Positions 1 to 8,361 of a stretch of DNA of 64,000 bases are shown here, one piece after another. Within the stretch, counting starts at the first letter, position 1; each line of letters starts with the position of its first letter. The position numbers were made by a program, and so were the translations under genes. The notes under the pieces are model-generated. The model was given only the letters and a program-made list of their open reading frames with translations. It was not told where the DNA came from and did no database searches. The DNA lies in the NCBI GenBank assembly GCA_964652825.1, contig CAZZCU010000015.1, forward strand, positions 1 through 64,000, in the 5' to 3' direction. This DNA comes from CAZZCU01 sp964652825 (lineage in GTDB: Bacteria; Bdellovibrionota_B; Oligoflexia; Oligoflexales; CAZZCU01).

Positions 1-729
1 GGCTTTCATGCGTTGCACGTGCCATCCCCAGGAGAAGTGGTCGTGGCCGCGCAATTTAAGATTCGCGCGCCGGCACTCGTTCAAGACCTGGGTACGATAT
101 TCATAAGATGTGCTGAGTCCGCCGACTTTGCAATGTGCGACGAGTAGGTCGCCCATGTACGTTGGTGGTTGCTTGGTAATATGGCGATGCAGCAATTCAT
201 AGTCGGCGACGATCCGAAATGACAAATCGAAGCAACCAACTGTTTCAAATAACCGTCGCCGGTGAAACACACCCTGGTGTGGCAGATTGGTCATGTAATG
301 AAAGCGTTTTGCTAGCTGTGCCCAGGGCGCGCCGGCGCGTACATTGCCCATGTCCGTGTCGATCATTTCCACCTGACCATAAGCAATCATGGCTTCAGTC
401 GGCAGTTGGCTTAAGCGTTCTCGCACCTGGGCGAGCACATTCACATTGGCAAGCTGATCGTCGGCGCCCAAAAAATACAACCATTCGCCGCGCGCTTTGG
501 CGATGGCCTTGTTCCAGGCATCCGGAATACCGCGATCTGGTTCGGACACCAGGTAGCCCAATTGAGAGCGATAACGTTCGAGTACAGCCAGGGTGCCGTC
601 GGTCGAGACAGCATCGATCACGATGATTTCATGTGCGGTTTCGGTTTGTCGCAATACACTTTGCAACGCTGCCTCGATGGTTGATGCGGCGTTGCGTACA
701 GCGATAATGATACTAAACAGCGGTTGCAC
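1..729 (-). CDS. Family 2 glycosyltransferase, 3' end cut by window edge
   Basis: An uninterrupted minus-strand frame runs from a GTG at 729 to the window edge, 243 codons without a stop. The N-terminus (VQPLFSIIIAVRNAASTIEA) is the typical nucleotide-binding start of GT-A glycosyltransferases. It is followed by EIIVIDAVSTDGT, then SEPDRGIPDAWNKA and FLGADDQL, the position of the metal-binding DxD-like motif. Such enzymes transfer a sugar from a nucleotide sugar, usually onto LPS, capsule or glycolipid at the cytoplasmic membrane. GTG 729 is chosen because two in-frame TGA codons lie about 15 nt upstream of it. The acceptor cannot be predicted and the C-terminus is missing. Confidence 0.85.
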   Translation of the reverse strand, partial: MQPLFSIIIAVRNAASTIEAALQSVLRQTETAHEIIVIDAVSTDGTLAVLERYRSQLGYLVSEPDRGIPDAWNKAIAKARGEWLYFLGADDQLANVNVLAQVRERLSQLPTEAMIAYGQVEMIDTDMGNVRAGAPWAQLAKRFHYMTNLPHQGVFHRRRLFETVGCFDLSFRIVADYELLHRHITKQPPTYMGDLLVAHCKVGGLSTSYEYRTQVLNECRRANLKLRGHDHFSWGWHVQRMKA

Positions 730-745
730 GAGGTTGTTCGATTCT

Positions 746-780
746 CATCAAGAAGACACGATGTTCATGTCTTCTTGATG
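746..780. repeat. Perfect 13-bp inverted repeat (hairpin)
   Basis: Arms CATCAAGAAGACA (746-758) and TGTCTTCTTGATG (768-780) are exact reverse complements around a 9-nt loop. The repeat lies between the aquaporin stop (830) and the glycosyltransferase start (729), both on the minus strand. There is no U-tract after it on either strand, so a classical terminator is not certain. It could be an attenuating or RNA-stabilising hairpin, or an operator. Confidence 0.7.
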
Positions 781-829
781 TATCACGACGCCCGCAATTC
801 AAACCAATGCTTTTTCGTTGGCGCGGATC

Positions 830-1606
830 TCAATTGACATTGATTGTTTTGCGAAACGCGGTATCGGTGCTGCGCTTAATCCGAACCGGCATGGCCGATA
901 CGATTTCGCCGACGAGAAACCGATACGCGAATGCCGCGCCCACGCCGCCGAGGAGAGGTGCGACCCAGAACAGCCATAGCTGCGACATCGCCGCCCAACC
1001 GGCAAAGATCGCAGGTCCCATGCTGCGTGCTGGATTAACCGACGTGTTAGTTACCGGGATAGTCACCAAGTGTATCAAGGTCAAAGTGAGTCCGATTGCC
1101 AGCGGCGATAGTGGTTTCACGGTTTCATCACTGGTGACACCCAGGATCAGAAAAACAAACATAAAGGTAAAAACAAATTCAGTAAAAAATGCCGCGCTTA
1201 GTGAAAAGCCGCCGGGCGAAAGCTCGCCGTAACCATTAGCGGCAAAGCCATTGAGATTTAGATCAAAAGCCGGAGCACCGGATGCGATCAGATAAAGCAC
1301 CAACGCTCCCATAATGGCGCCGACGATTTGCGCGCTAATATAAGGCACGACCTCGCGTCCGGGAAAACGTCTTGCCACTGCCAGACCCACGGTGATGGCC
1401 GGATTAAAGTGGGCGCCGGAGATGTGACCAAAGGCATAGGCGCCGGAGAGGACCGCCAGACCAAAGGCGAACGCTATGCCCATGAAGCCGATACCTAAAT
1501 CAGGATAACTCGCGGCGAGCACGGCGCTGCCGCAGCCGCACAGCACCAACCAAAAAGTTCCGATTGCTTCTGCCAGGGAACGTGCCGTGGGGGATGAGGG
1601 TGCCAT
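830..1606 (-). CDS. aqpZ: Aquaporin Z-like water channel
   Basis: A 258-residue MIP-family channel of six membrane helices with two NPA boxes, at residues 68-70 (HFNPAIT) and 191-193 (NPARSMGP). The aromatic/arginine filter can be read by alignment to E. coli AqpZ as Phe41, His179, Thr188 and Arg194. This is the water-selective set rather than the glycerol-facilitator set. It is somewhat longer than E. coli AqpZ (231 aa), mainly at the N-terminus and in one loop. An AGGAGAG ribosome site precedes ATG 1606. Expected role: rapid osmotic water flow across the inner membrane. It stands alone, followed downstream by the glycosyltransferase. Confidence 0.95.
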   Translation of the reverse strand: MAPSSPTARSLAEAIGTFWLVLCGCGSAVLAASYPDLGIGFMGIAFAFGLAVLSGAYAFGHISGAHFNPAITVGLAVARRFPGREVVPYISAQIVGAIMGALVLYLIASGAPAFDLNLNGFAANGYGELSPGGFSLSAAFFTEFVFTFMFVFLILGVTSDETVKPLSPLAIGLTLTLIHLVTIPVTNTSVNPARSMGPAIFAGWAAMSQLWLFWVAPLLGGVGAAFAYRFLVGEIVSAMPVRIKRSTDTAFRKTINVN

Positions 1607-1791
1607 GATGGTCTCTCCTTTTTGTGCGTTTGATGATTGTCGTGTTTTTAGTGCAGCCTGTTGCGTGAGCTATGCAGAAATCAACCTCGACTTCCATACA
1701 GTGTCACGCAGCCGGCTGCTGGTATGCGCACTGCAAATTTAAGTCCAAGATTGATTCGGTATCGAGGCAGCGATGAAACGGAAAGCGAACG

Positions 1792-2745
1792 TTATTCCTG
1801 CAACCACAATGGTCGTCGTTGCCAGGGATTGACCAGGTTGGCGATACTGCTGGTGAGATTCGGAGGATTCAAACTATCCTGATCAGCGGCGCGTATCGCT
1901 TGCAGAAACGCCATCGTGCCGTGCACGCCACGCTGCACGACCCCCGCCAGTAGTGCTGGCTCGGGATTACCTTGCGCCGATACTTCAAAAGTCACGGCCA
2001 GCGTTTGGTGTTTCATGTAAACGTAGTCGATGAACTCACCAGACGTCGGATAGTCATAATATGATTGTACGTAACGTCGCATGCCCATCGCTCGCGCCGC
2101 GCGCCGGGAGATCTCGCGAAAAAGATCTTGATCGGGATTGACACGATTGCGATCACACCATGGCCAAAGCACGGCTTCCATGCCCGAATGATAGGCGATC
2201 GCCGCGCGAAAACGCACGGTATCGACGAGGTTTTTCACCAGTTTCACCACTGGTATTTTGAAAGAATCGTCTTCGGAACGCGCCAGATAAGCGTAATCGC
2301 GATTGGGATCACGACCGGTCGTGTCATCGCGGCGATTGGCCGCGTGACCATCGGGATTCACCAGTGGCTGAATATAGATCGCATAGTTGTCGAGCAACTC
2401 GCTCACAACGGTTTCGTTTTGGTTGGCCAAAAGAAATTTCATGACGGCCAACGTTGTTTCCGTACTAGATTTTTCGTTGCCGTGGTGTGTGCCGTTCAGA
2501 TAAATCGCCGGCACCAAACCGATCTCAGCGCGCGAGAGGACCACAAAAGATATCTCGCGACTCTGCGGTGATTGCCCTAAGACATCAAACTTAACCAGCT
2601 CCGGAAAATTCTCGGCCAGTGCTCGCATGTATTGATTGATTTCGGTTTGAGTATGATAGCGATCGAATTCAAGCGCAAAGACCCGGGCATCGACACCAAA
2701 GGCAAATAAAAATAAATAAATGCCAAGCAGCGCGTGCTTTCGCAT
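1792..2745 (-). CDS. Secreted M14 zinc carboxypeptidase
   Basis: A 317-residue protein with an N-terminal signal peptide (hydrophobic stretch ILLG-like around residues 6-24). Zinc ligands are readable as His88 and Glu91 in HHGNE and His186 in YHSGM. The catalytic Glu is Glu254 in VTFEVS. The substrate-binding NPDG and DPNRDY blocks lie between residues 130 and 150. The family removes C-terminal residues from peptides or trims cell-wall peptides. The gene starts 2 nt after the stop of the C25 peptidase gene, so the two are almost certainly co-translated. The exact substrate is not predictable. Confidence 0.9.
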   Translation of the reverse strand: MRKHALLGIYLFLFAFGVDARVFALEFDRYHTQTEINQYMRALAENFPELVKFDVLGQSPQSREISFVVLSRAEIGLVPAIYLNGTHHGNEKSSTETTLAVMKFLLANQNETVVSELLDNYAIYIQPLVNPDGHAANRRDDTTGRDPNRDYAYLARSEDDSFKIPVVKLVKNLVDTVRFRAAIAYHSGMEAVLWPWCDRNRVNPDQDLFREISRRAARAMGMRRYVQSYYDYPTSGEFIDYVYMKHQTLAVTFEVSAQGNPEPALLAGVVQRGVHGTMAFLQAIRAADQDSLNPPNLTSSIANLVNPWQRRPLWLQE

Positions 2746-2747
2746 GA

Positions 2748-4424
2748 TTACTCCACATGTTGGAAGATCGTTGTCGATGGATCCCCATGATAATAGAACA
2801 TGTGGTTATCGCTCAAGGCTTTACTGCTGCCGTGATGTTGTTTCAGATACTTAATTTTGGCATATAAAACCGCCTGGCCGATCTCATTTAGATGATGATG
2901 TGGTTCGGTGAAATCCTGCTCATCATAGATCGCTGCCCGCAGAATGTGTTGCAGCAGGCCATGACCACTGGAATTGCCAGCCGCCGCGAGTATGCCAGCA
3001 GCACCTGCTCCCTTAAGCGCCAGAACGGTTTCGGCGAAATTACGAGCCGACAAATTCGCTTGCGTCGGCCAATAAGAATTCAAGCACGCGGTACTAAGAA
3101 TGAGGGGGTAGGATGTGTTTTTCAACGCACCTAGATGATTAATTATGAGAGGCGTCTCGGTCATGCCGCGGCTATCGCCGTGGCCGTCATAAATCACCAC
3201 ATTCGGATTCTTGTTGAAGGCGTCGATGACTCGCGCCGTTCTGGCGCCCTCCGACGCGTAAAGTCTGCCGAGATCCAACGGAATCTGACTGTGCGCTAAA
3301 ATATTATCGGCGATGTATTTTAGATTTTGCTGACACCACTGGGTTTCAAATCCTGACGTCAATAAGAACGCACTATTATGGCGTGGGGTTTGTTCGCGCG
3401 CCACGATTTTGGCAATCATGTTTTGCAATTCCACATGGTCACGCGCCGGCAGTCGCGCGATCGATAAGTCAGGATAAGCGCCTTCATCGAGAAGTGTGTA
3501 AGCATAATCGCTCCAGTAATTCTCCTGAAGAACGGCCGGTATCTGTTCTATGTCACCCACCAGCAATGTATGGGCCGGTACGGCATCGCTTTGATACTGC
3601 TCGCGGATGAGACGTTTGATGTCATCGCTGCTACTCGTTGGTGTATCGATGGTTTTGATAACAACCTGCCGGCCTTGCGCACTCTTCAGCCGCAGTAATG
3701 GTTGCAGTGCCGCAAGAAATTCGCGGCGTGTGATAATCAAGTCCACGGGTGCGCGTGCAGTTATCTTGAACATGGGTGTGGCGGCGCGATTAAGTACCAG
3801 ATCGCGGAAAAATTTGTAGCTCGCGGGGTCCATGCCACGTTCATTGACCGGTGTGCGTAAGCGTGATTTATGCGCGCGAAAATCAATGCGTAGCAATAGT
3901 TTGGTCGTGGTTTTTATGACCAGCGGATCATCAGTGAGCTGCACGGGGTTAATGGAAAGCAGTGCGACCGCTAGTGGTCCGAGAAAATTCACCTCCGAGA
4001 CGTTAGCGGTTGCAGCGGTTTTGCCTGCGGTGAAAGCAAAGACGTCAGCGTCAACGTTGCTCACATGCGGCTCACAATGATTGCGAAGACCGTGACTCGG
4101 TGCAACCGGTGCCGGCAATCGTTGGGTTTTGACAGTCTGTGCCAGGATTTTGATGCGTGGTTTGGTGCCAGCCGGAACGCTGATGAATTCCGATAGTCGC
4201 GGAACAGCCGGCGCACCGCGCTCGGTGTTGATCTCCATGCCCTCGCCTGTGACGAGAGCTACTTTTTGACCGGCGTTGGTGGTGAGGTAACTGCCAAAAT
4301 TCGCGACGTTGAATTCCAGCAGAATATGATCTTTAGCATCGTGTACGATTGTCAGCGCTTGTCCGGCAAATACCAGCGAACTATTGACGACTAAAAAAAT
4401 CGTCAAACCAAGGCGTAAACTCAT
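2748..4424 (-). CDS. Secreted C25 (gingipain-type) cysteine peptidase
   Basis: 558 residues with a signal peptide (residues 1-20) and an N-terminal region of about 200 residues resembling the C25 propeptide. The catalytic domain shows LLVGDIEQIP near 287-296, the catalytic His at 415 in YDGHGD, and the catalytic Cys at 447 in STACLNS. The end HGDPSTTIF is also typical of the family. Gingipain-like enzymes are exported endopeptidases. This copy ends right after the peptidase domain and lacks an obvious C-terminal type IX sorting domain, so export to the periplasm or by another route is likely. It is first in a two-gene operon with the M14 carboxypeptidase, suggesting combined endo- and exoproteolysis. 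Confidence 0.88.
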   Translation of the reverse strand: MSLRLGLTIFLVVNSSLVFAGQALTIVHDAKDHILLEFNVANFGSYLTTNAGQKVALVTGEGMEINTERGAPAVPRLSEFISVPAGTKPRIKILAQTVKTQRLPAPVAPSHGLRNHCEPHVSNVDADVFAFTAGKTAATANVSEVNFLGPLAVALLSINPVQLTDDPLVIKTTTKLLLRIDFRAHKSRLRTPVNERGMDPASYKFFRDLVLNRAATPMFKITARAPVDLIITRREFLAALQPLLRLKSAQGRQVVIKTIDTPTSSSDDIKRLIREQYQSDAVPAHTLLVGDIEQIPAVLQENYWSDYAYTLLDEGAYPDLSIARLPARDHVELQNMIAKIVAREQTPRHNSAFLLTSGFETQWCQQNLKYIADNILAHSQIPLDLGRLYASEGARTARVIDAFNKNPNVVIYDGHGDSRGMTETPLIINHLGALKNTSYPLILSTACLNSYWPTQANLSARNFAETVLALKGAGAAGILAAAGNSSGHGLLQHILRAAIYDEQDFTEPHHHLNEIGQAVLYAKIKYLKQHHGSSKALSDNHMFYYHGDPSTTIFQHVE

Positions 4425-4526
4425 ACAAACCTCCTTGTTTGCCGGCTGCGCTTACCGAGGGTGCAAAAACGCTATTTAAAAAGGGTAGACTGCTCGGTTG
4501 CAGGCGTCAATGCCGCGCCGATCTTC

Positions 4527-5588
4527 TTAGGAAAGAGCAAAAGGTGCTCGATGTACCGGTGTAATGCCCAGCTTATGTACGGCGGCGAGAATAGCATCAA
4601 ATTCCAGCGAGATACTGGCACCGGCTTTTTGTGTGACTTCGTCTTCGGTGGGGAGATCAAAGTCGTTGGCGCCATACCGCAGGCCAAGTAAGGCATCCTC
4701 GTTTTTGGTGAGAACCGAGGTGCGGATGTGTTCAAAGTTGTCTAGGTAAAGGCGACAGATGGCTAGCCAACGCAGGTATTCGCGTGTCGAAATTTCGGCT
4801 CCGCCAAGCTCGGTGTTGAAGGGTTTGTACGTCCAACACAAAAAACTGGCCAGACGCTGTTGGCAGTTGTCCTGGAAGTCGCGCAATGTTTCGAGGTGAT
4901 TCAGTCGTTCGTCCAAAGACTCGTCAAAGCCGATGACCATTGTTGCTGTTGAGCCCATGCCGGCATCAAGAATCGCTTGTTGCGCCAGATAATAATCCGC
5001 AACCTTGTATTTGCCCGGGCTGTGTCGCATCCGAAAACCATCATCCAAAATCTCGGCGCCACCGCCCGTGACCCAGCGGGAGCCGGTTGCCGCCAGTAGT
5101 TTGGCGGCTTCCGCATAAGGTGTCTTCGCCAGTTTGCTGGCAAACATAAACTCAGCGACCGTCATTCCATAAAATTCTAGACGATCCTGATAACGGCCGC
5201 GGATTTGCTGAAACAGTTCGGCGTAGTGGCTGATTTTCAGCTTGGGGTGAAAGCCGCCATTGAAGCCCACCATGGTGCCACCCAAGCGCATGACAGCGTC
5301 GATACGTTCACATATTTGTTCCACATCCAGCAGATAGGTGCCGCTTTGATGCGGCAGCCGATAGAAGGCGCAGTAATCACATTTAGCGACACATATATTC
5401 GTATAATTAACGATCGCCATAATGAGGTATGTCGCCTTGTCGAGTGGGTGGCGCCGGCCTTTGGCGATCGTGGCCAACTCGCTCAACGTCGTGTCGCCGG
5501 CTTCTACAAATAAAAACGCCGCCTCGTGACGAGAGAGGCGTTTGCCGTCGATGACTTTTTGATGAATTTGTTCGAGCATGGTGTCCAC
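4527..5588 (-). CDS. mqnC: Cyclic dehypoxanthine futalosine synthase (radical SAM)
   Basis: 353 residues. The radical-SAM cluster motif is CVAKCDYCAFYR near residues 67-78, and the trailing CAFYR is characteristic of MqnC. Other family blocks are EFYGMTVAEF, WVTGGGAEILDDGFR and STATMVIGFDES. MqnC cyclises dehypoxanthine futalosine in the futalosine branch of menaquinone synthesis. The segment GGTMVGFNGGFHPKLKI replaces the more usual glutamine-rich GGTQ..LQGG.NP block, so a divergent or MqnE-like role cannot be fully excluded. No other mqn gene lies in the window. The quinone fits the complex I operon further right. Confidence 0.8.
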   Translation of the reverse strand: MDTMLEQIHQKVIDGKRLSRHEAAFLFVEAGDTTLSELATIAKGRRHPLDKATYLIMAIVNYTNICVAKCDYCAFYRLPHQSGTYLLDVEQICERIDAVMRLGGTMVGFNGGFHPKLKISHYAELFQQIRGRYQDRLEFYGMTVAEFMFASKLAKTPYAEAAKLLAATGSRWVTGGGAEILDDGFRMRHSPGKYKVADYYLAQQAILDAGMGSTATMVIGFDESLDERLNHLETLRDFQDNCQQRLASFLCWTYKPFNTELGGAEISTREYLRWLAICRLYLDNFEHIRTSVLTKNEDALLGLRYGANDFDLPTEDEVTQKAGASISLEFDAILAAVHKLGITPVHRAPFALS

Positions 5589-5841
5589 TGGCGATAGGTG
5601 CCCCTTCTTTATAGGGATGGTGCATCAAGCTCTCAACAAGAGTTTTTATTGAAATTTATAGAATCATCTTAGAAATCATAAAAGAATAAGATTTTTTCAT
5701 TGTAAAAATCAGTAGTTGCAGTTTTTGAGACTTCGCATTAAACGGTGTGCTTCGGTTTGGCCGGATGGCCATCCGCGGGTGATTTCCCAAGTAGAACAGT
5801 GTTTCGTAATAATGCTGACTACAGCTTAAGAAGGGGAGCGT
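5589..5841. promoter_or_regulatory. AT-rich divergent intergenic region (mqnC / hemerythrin)
   Basis: About 250 nt between divergent genes. The middle part (5640-5710) is markedly AT-rich, as expected for promoters, with TTGAAA at 5649-5654. I could not assign a convincing -10 box to it. No ORF or RNA gene is evident. Confidence 0.4.
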
Positions 5842-6354
5842 ATGGACGTATTGCAGGTTATCAAGGAAGACCATGATGCTATTCGTCGTTCGATCGATGA
5901 ATTACTGACGGCCTCTAAAGTCACCGATCGCCGCAAAGTTTTTGCGACCTTGCAAAAATCGGTGAGCGATCGCTTGGTTCTCGAAGAGCGGTATTTATAT
6001 CCCGAGATTCATGGTTTGTTTGCTGAGGCCGATGTTTTTACGACGTTGGCGGCTGGTAATCATAAAATTATCCGGCGGCATCTGAGCGGTCTCAACCAGT
6101 TGTTGAGCAAGCCGGTTGCGGCGGTTTCAGCAGCATCTTTAACAAAAAAAATCAGTGAATTGAAGGATTTGGCTGAACGTCATCTGGAGACCGTTGAGCG
6201 TGTCCTGATGCCGAAAATGCGGCAGCTCATTCCGACCGTGGATCGCGAGGATCTCGGGCAGGCATTTATTGACATTAAAGCGGAGCTCCGCAATGGCACG
6301 CTGAAGCCATTGCCGACGCGCAAAGCCGCCGTTAAAGCAAAGAAAAGGGCTTGA
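5842..6354 (+). CDS. Hemerythrin HHE-domain protein
   Basis: 170 residues, all-helical. The HHE cation-binding pattern is visible as KEDHDAIR (His11), LVLEERYLYPEI, GNHKIIRRHL and ERHLETVERVLMPKM. These supply the His and Glu ligands for a di-iron site. Family members bind or sense oxygen, nitric oxide or iron, or help repair iron-sulfur clusters. The C-terminal 20 residues are lysine/arginine-rich. An AGAAGGGGAG ribosome site precedes ATG 5842. The gene is monocistronic: an AT-rich promoter region lies upstream and a terminator follows it. Confidence 0.82.
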   Translation: MDVLQVIKEDHDAIRRSIDELLTASKVTDRRKVFATLQKSVSDRLVLEERYLYPEIHGLFAEADVFTTLAAGNHKIIRRHLSGLNQLLSKPVAAVSAASLTKKISELKDLAERHLETVERVLMPKMRQLIPTVDREDLGQAFIDIKAELRNGTLKPLPTRKAAVKAKKRA

Positions 6355-6363
6355 CCGGGAATT

Positions 6364-6395
6364 GCCCGCTGGGGTAACAAAGGCGGGCTTCTTTT
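6364..6395 (+). terminator. Intrinsic terminator after hemerythrin gene
   Basis: A GCCCGC (6364-6369) / GCGGGC (6383-6388) stem with a 13-nt loop is followed by TTCTTTT. It lies just after the hemerythrin stop and upstream of rplS. Confidence 0.75.
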
Positions 6396-6451
6396 ACTGG
6401 AAAAGTCTGCTTAACTGCTGCCGATTTTGATCGATTGAGAGAGATGTATTT

Positions 6452-6907
6452 ATGAAAAAGAAAACCAACCGTCGTGACGTGATCCGCACTTTTGAACAAC
6501 GTGTTTTCAAAAACACGACGAAGTTGCCGACGTTCCGTTCTGGTGACACGGTTCGTGTCCATTACAAAATCCAAGAAGCGGGTGATAAATTTCGCATTCA
6601 GCATTTTGAGGGCGTAGTTATTCGTCGCAGCCGTGGCACGGCGGATGGCACATTTACAGTTCGTAAAATCAGCGCTGGTGGCGTTGGTGTTGAACGCGTG
6701 TTTCCGATTTATTCACCGTTTCTCGCCAAAGTAGAAGTGCGCGCGACCGGTGCGGTTCGTCGTTCACGTCTATATTATCTGCGCGATTTGAGCGGTAAAG
6801 CTGCTCGTATTAAAAGTCGCTTTGGCGTTATTAACGACGGCAGCACCGAAGCTGTTGCGGATAGCGCGCCAGCTGTGGAAGCCGTTACGAGCGAAGAACA
6901 ACAATAA
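6452..6907 (+). CDS. rplS: 50S ribosomal protein L19
   Basis: 151 residues. The conserved core covers FRSGDTVRVHYKI, RIQHFEGVVIRRSRG, TFTVRKISAGGVGVERVFP and RRSRLYYLRD. L19 sits at the 30S-50S interface. Compared with the usual 115 or so residues it carries a C-terminal tail rich in Ala and Glu after KSRFG. The frequent neighbours rpsP, rimM and trmD are absent, so the usual operon is split here. The promoter must lie in the short stretch after the upstream terminator. Confidence 0.97.
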   Translation: MKKKTNRRDVIRTFEQRVFKNTTKLPTFRSGDTVRVHYKIQEAGDKFRIQHFEGVVIRRSRGTADGTFTVRKISAGGVGVERVFPIYSPFLAKVEVRATGAVRRSRLYYLRDLSGKAARIKSRFGVINDGSTEAVADSAPAVEAVTSEEQQ

Positions 6908-6912
6908 GTCAG

Positions 6913-7326
6913 TTAAATATTTGATTCATCGAAAACCCCTGGCCAGTAATTTGCGAGCCGGGGGTTTTGTTTGTCAGCGCCCGGTACCACCAAGGCCAGA
7001 TCAAAGCGGACGGTGGCGTATGCATGTAAGTTTGAATTGTCGCGAGAGGTCACAAAGCAGCGAGCGCCTTTGACCAGGCTGCGGCGTTTGCGCAGGGGTA
7101 GCAGGTCTTCCATCCGTGCTAGCTTATGAGTGCGGCGGTGCTTAACTTCCACAATCGCCAAAGTATTTTGTTTGCTGGCGACGATGTCGAGTTCGCAGCC
7201 AATCTGGCGAAAATTGCGCGCCAGGATGATCCAACCGCGCAGTTGTAACAAGTTGGCAACATGCTGCTCGGCAATAGCGCCGAATTCAGATTGTCGCTGT
7301 CCCATGGCTTGTTTCTGTTCTGCCAT
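6913..7326 (-). CDS. yraN: YraN/UPF0102 family nuclease-fold protein
   Basis: About 137 residues from ATG 7326. The frame opens further upstream to 7386, but that would overlap rnhB by 100 nt. A still later ATG at 7305 is also possible. The restriction-endonuclease-like core is visible: GAIAEQHVANLLQLRGW, then CELDIVA and AIVEVKHR, giving the E-x-D and E-x-K active-site pattern. The family is conserved and widely paired with rnhB, with a presumed DNA-processing role that is not well defined. It overlaps the rnhB 3' end by about 40 nt and is the last gene of the trxA-rnhB-yraN run. Confidence 0.85.
   Translation of the reverse strand: MAEQKQAMGQRQSEFGAIAEQHVANLLQLRGWIILARNFRQIGCELDIVASKQNTLAIVEVKHRRTHKLARMEDLLPLRKRRSLVKGARCFVTSRDNSNLHAYATVRFDLALVVPGADKQNPRLANYWPGVFDESNI
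6932..6968. terminator. Bidirectional terminator inside the yraN 3' end
   Basis: AAAACCCC at 6932-6939 pairs with GGGGTTTT at 6961-6968, and flanking GGC/GCC extends the stem around a loop of about 13 nt. A-tract and T-tract lie on opposite sides, so it can act on both strands. It serves rplS (plus strand) while being translated as the last codons of yraN (minus strand, stop at 6913). Confidence 0.75.
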
Positions 7327-7948
7327 ATACTTTACTGATCGGTGCGAAATTACGACGATGCAATGTGCAGATGCCGCTGCGGGCAATGGCGGCTAAATGC
7401 TCTTTCGTGCCATAACCGACATGCGAGGCAAAACCATAGTCTGGGAACTGTAAGTCTTGTTCACGCATGAATTGATCGCGTGTTTCTTTGGCAACGATAG
7501 ATGCCGCAGCGATCGAGTAGCAAAGATTGTCGCCTTTGATCACGGTCATTTGCTTCCACGCGATATCATTGATCGGTCGATTGCCGTCAACAAGGACTAG
7601 ATTGAATGGTTGCTGACAATTATTTAGTGCTCGACGCATCGCCAAAAAAGTCGCCGGCTGAATTCCGAGCGTTTCGATTTCACGGACCGAAGCATGACCG
7701 CTTTGGATTTCAATGGCAATGGTCTGAATTGTGGATAAGGCTTTTTGACGTTGCCCTGCTGACAAGGTTTTCGAGTCGCGCAAAAGGTTCTTCTCATCCG
7801 CGGCCAAGAGGTGCAGCTTGGCGAAATCAAGAATGACGCAGGCGGCATACACTGGTCCAGCAATGCAACCGCGTCCGACTTCATCCACGCCGACAATAAC
7901 GACACCATCGCGCTCCACCAGCGCTTTTTCGAGTTTGCCTCGTGTCAT
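7286..7948 (-). CDS. rnhB: Ribonuclease HII
   Basis: 220 residues. The active-site carboxylates are readable in GVDEVGRG (Asp and Glu), LVDGNRPI and KGDNLCYSIAAASI, and the block YGFASHVGYGTKEH is diagnostic. The enzyme nicks RNA in RNA-DNA hybrids and starts removal of single ribonucleotides from DNA. The start ATG 7948 is 4 nt after the trxA stop, so the genes are coupled. The final 20 or so residues are encoded in the overlap with yraN. Confidence 0.95.
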   Translation of the reverse strand: MTRGKLEKALVERDGVVIVGVDEVGRGCIAGPVYAACVILDFAKLHLLAADEKNLLRDSKTLSAGQRQKALSTIQTIAIEIQSGHASVREIETLGIQPATFLAMRRALNNCQQPFNLVLVDGNRPINDIAWKQMTVIKGDNLCYSIAAASIVAKETRDQFMREQDLQFPDYGFASHVGYGTKEHLAAIARSGICTLHRRNFAPISKVYGRTETSHGTATI

Positions 7949-7952
7949 GATG

Positions 7953-8279
7953 CTAGCGTAAGGCGCTGTCGAGCAGGTCTTTGAGTTTGTTCTTGGGATG
8001 TGCGCCCACTAGTGAGTTGACGACTTTGCCATCTTTGAACATCACCATATACGGTATCGAGCGAACGCCAAACTGCGAGGGTACATGAGCATTTTCATCG
8101 ACGTTCATTTTGGCGATTTTTAATTTACCTTTGTATTCAGTGGCCAGCGAATCAAGGGTCGGGCCGATAGCAAGACAAGGTCCGCACCATGGCGCCCAGA
8201 AATCCACGAGGACGGGTACATCCGCTTTCACAACTTCAGTTTCAAAATTCGCGTCTGTCACATTGATCGTGTCGCCCAC
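7953..8279 (-). CDS. trxA: Thioredoxin
   Basis: 108 residues, the standard length. The redox motif is WCGPC in VDFWAPWCGPC, and the cis-proline region is VRSIPYMVMF. The start is GTG 8279, preceded at good spacing by a strong AGGAGG ribosome site, which decides it. It is a cytoplasmic disulfide reductant for ribonucleotide reductase, peroxiredoxins and others. It is co-directional with two unknown upstream genes and with rnhB and yraN downstream. About 80 nt separate it from the preceding gene, enough for its own promoter. Confidence 0.96.
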   Translation of the reverse strand: MGDTINVTDANFETEVVKADVPVLVDFWAPWCGPCLAIGPTLDSLATEYKGKLKIAKMNVDENAHVPSQFGVRSIPYMVMFKDGKVVNSLVGAHPKNKLKDLLDSALR

Positions 8280-8361
8280 GGTGAGTCCTCCTTAATGGTG
8301 CCGTTCTAAGTATTCTTTATTGGTTATCGTCGTGGTTTTGTCAATCACAGCCGTGGGCGCA

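Noticed and set aside
219..626. 135-codon plus-strand frame
   Set aside because: It is antisense to the glycosyltransferase frame, which has clear GT-A motifs and continues unbroken for 243 codons.
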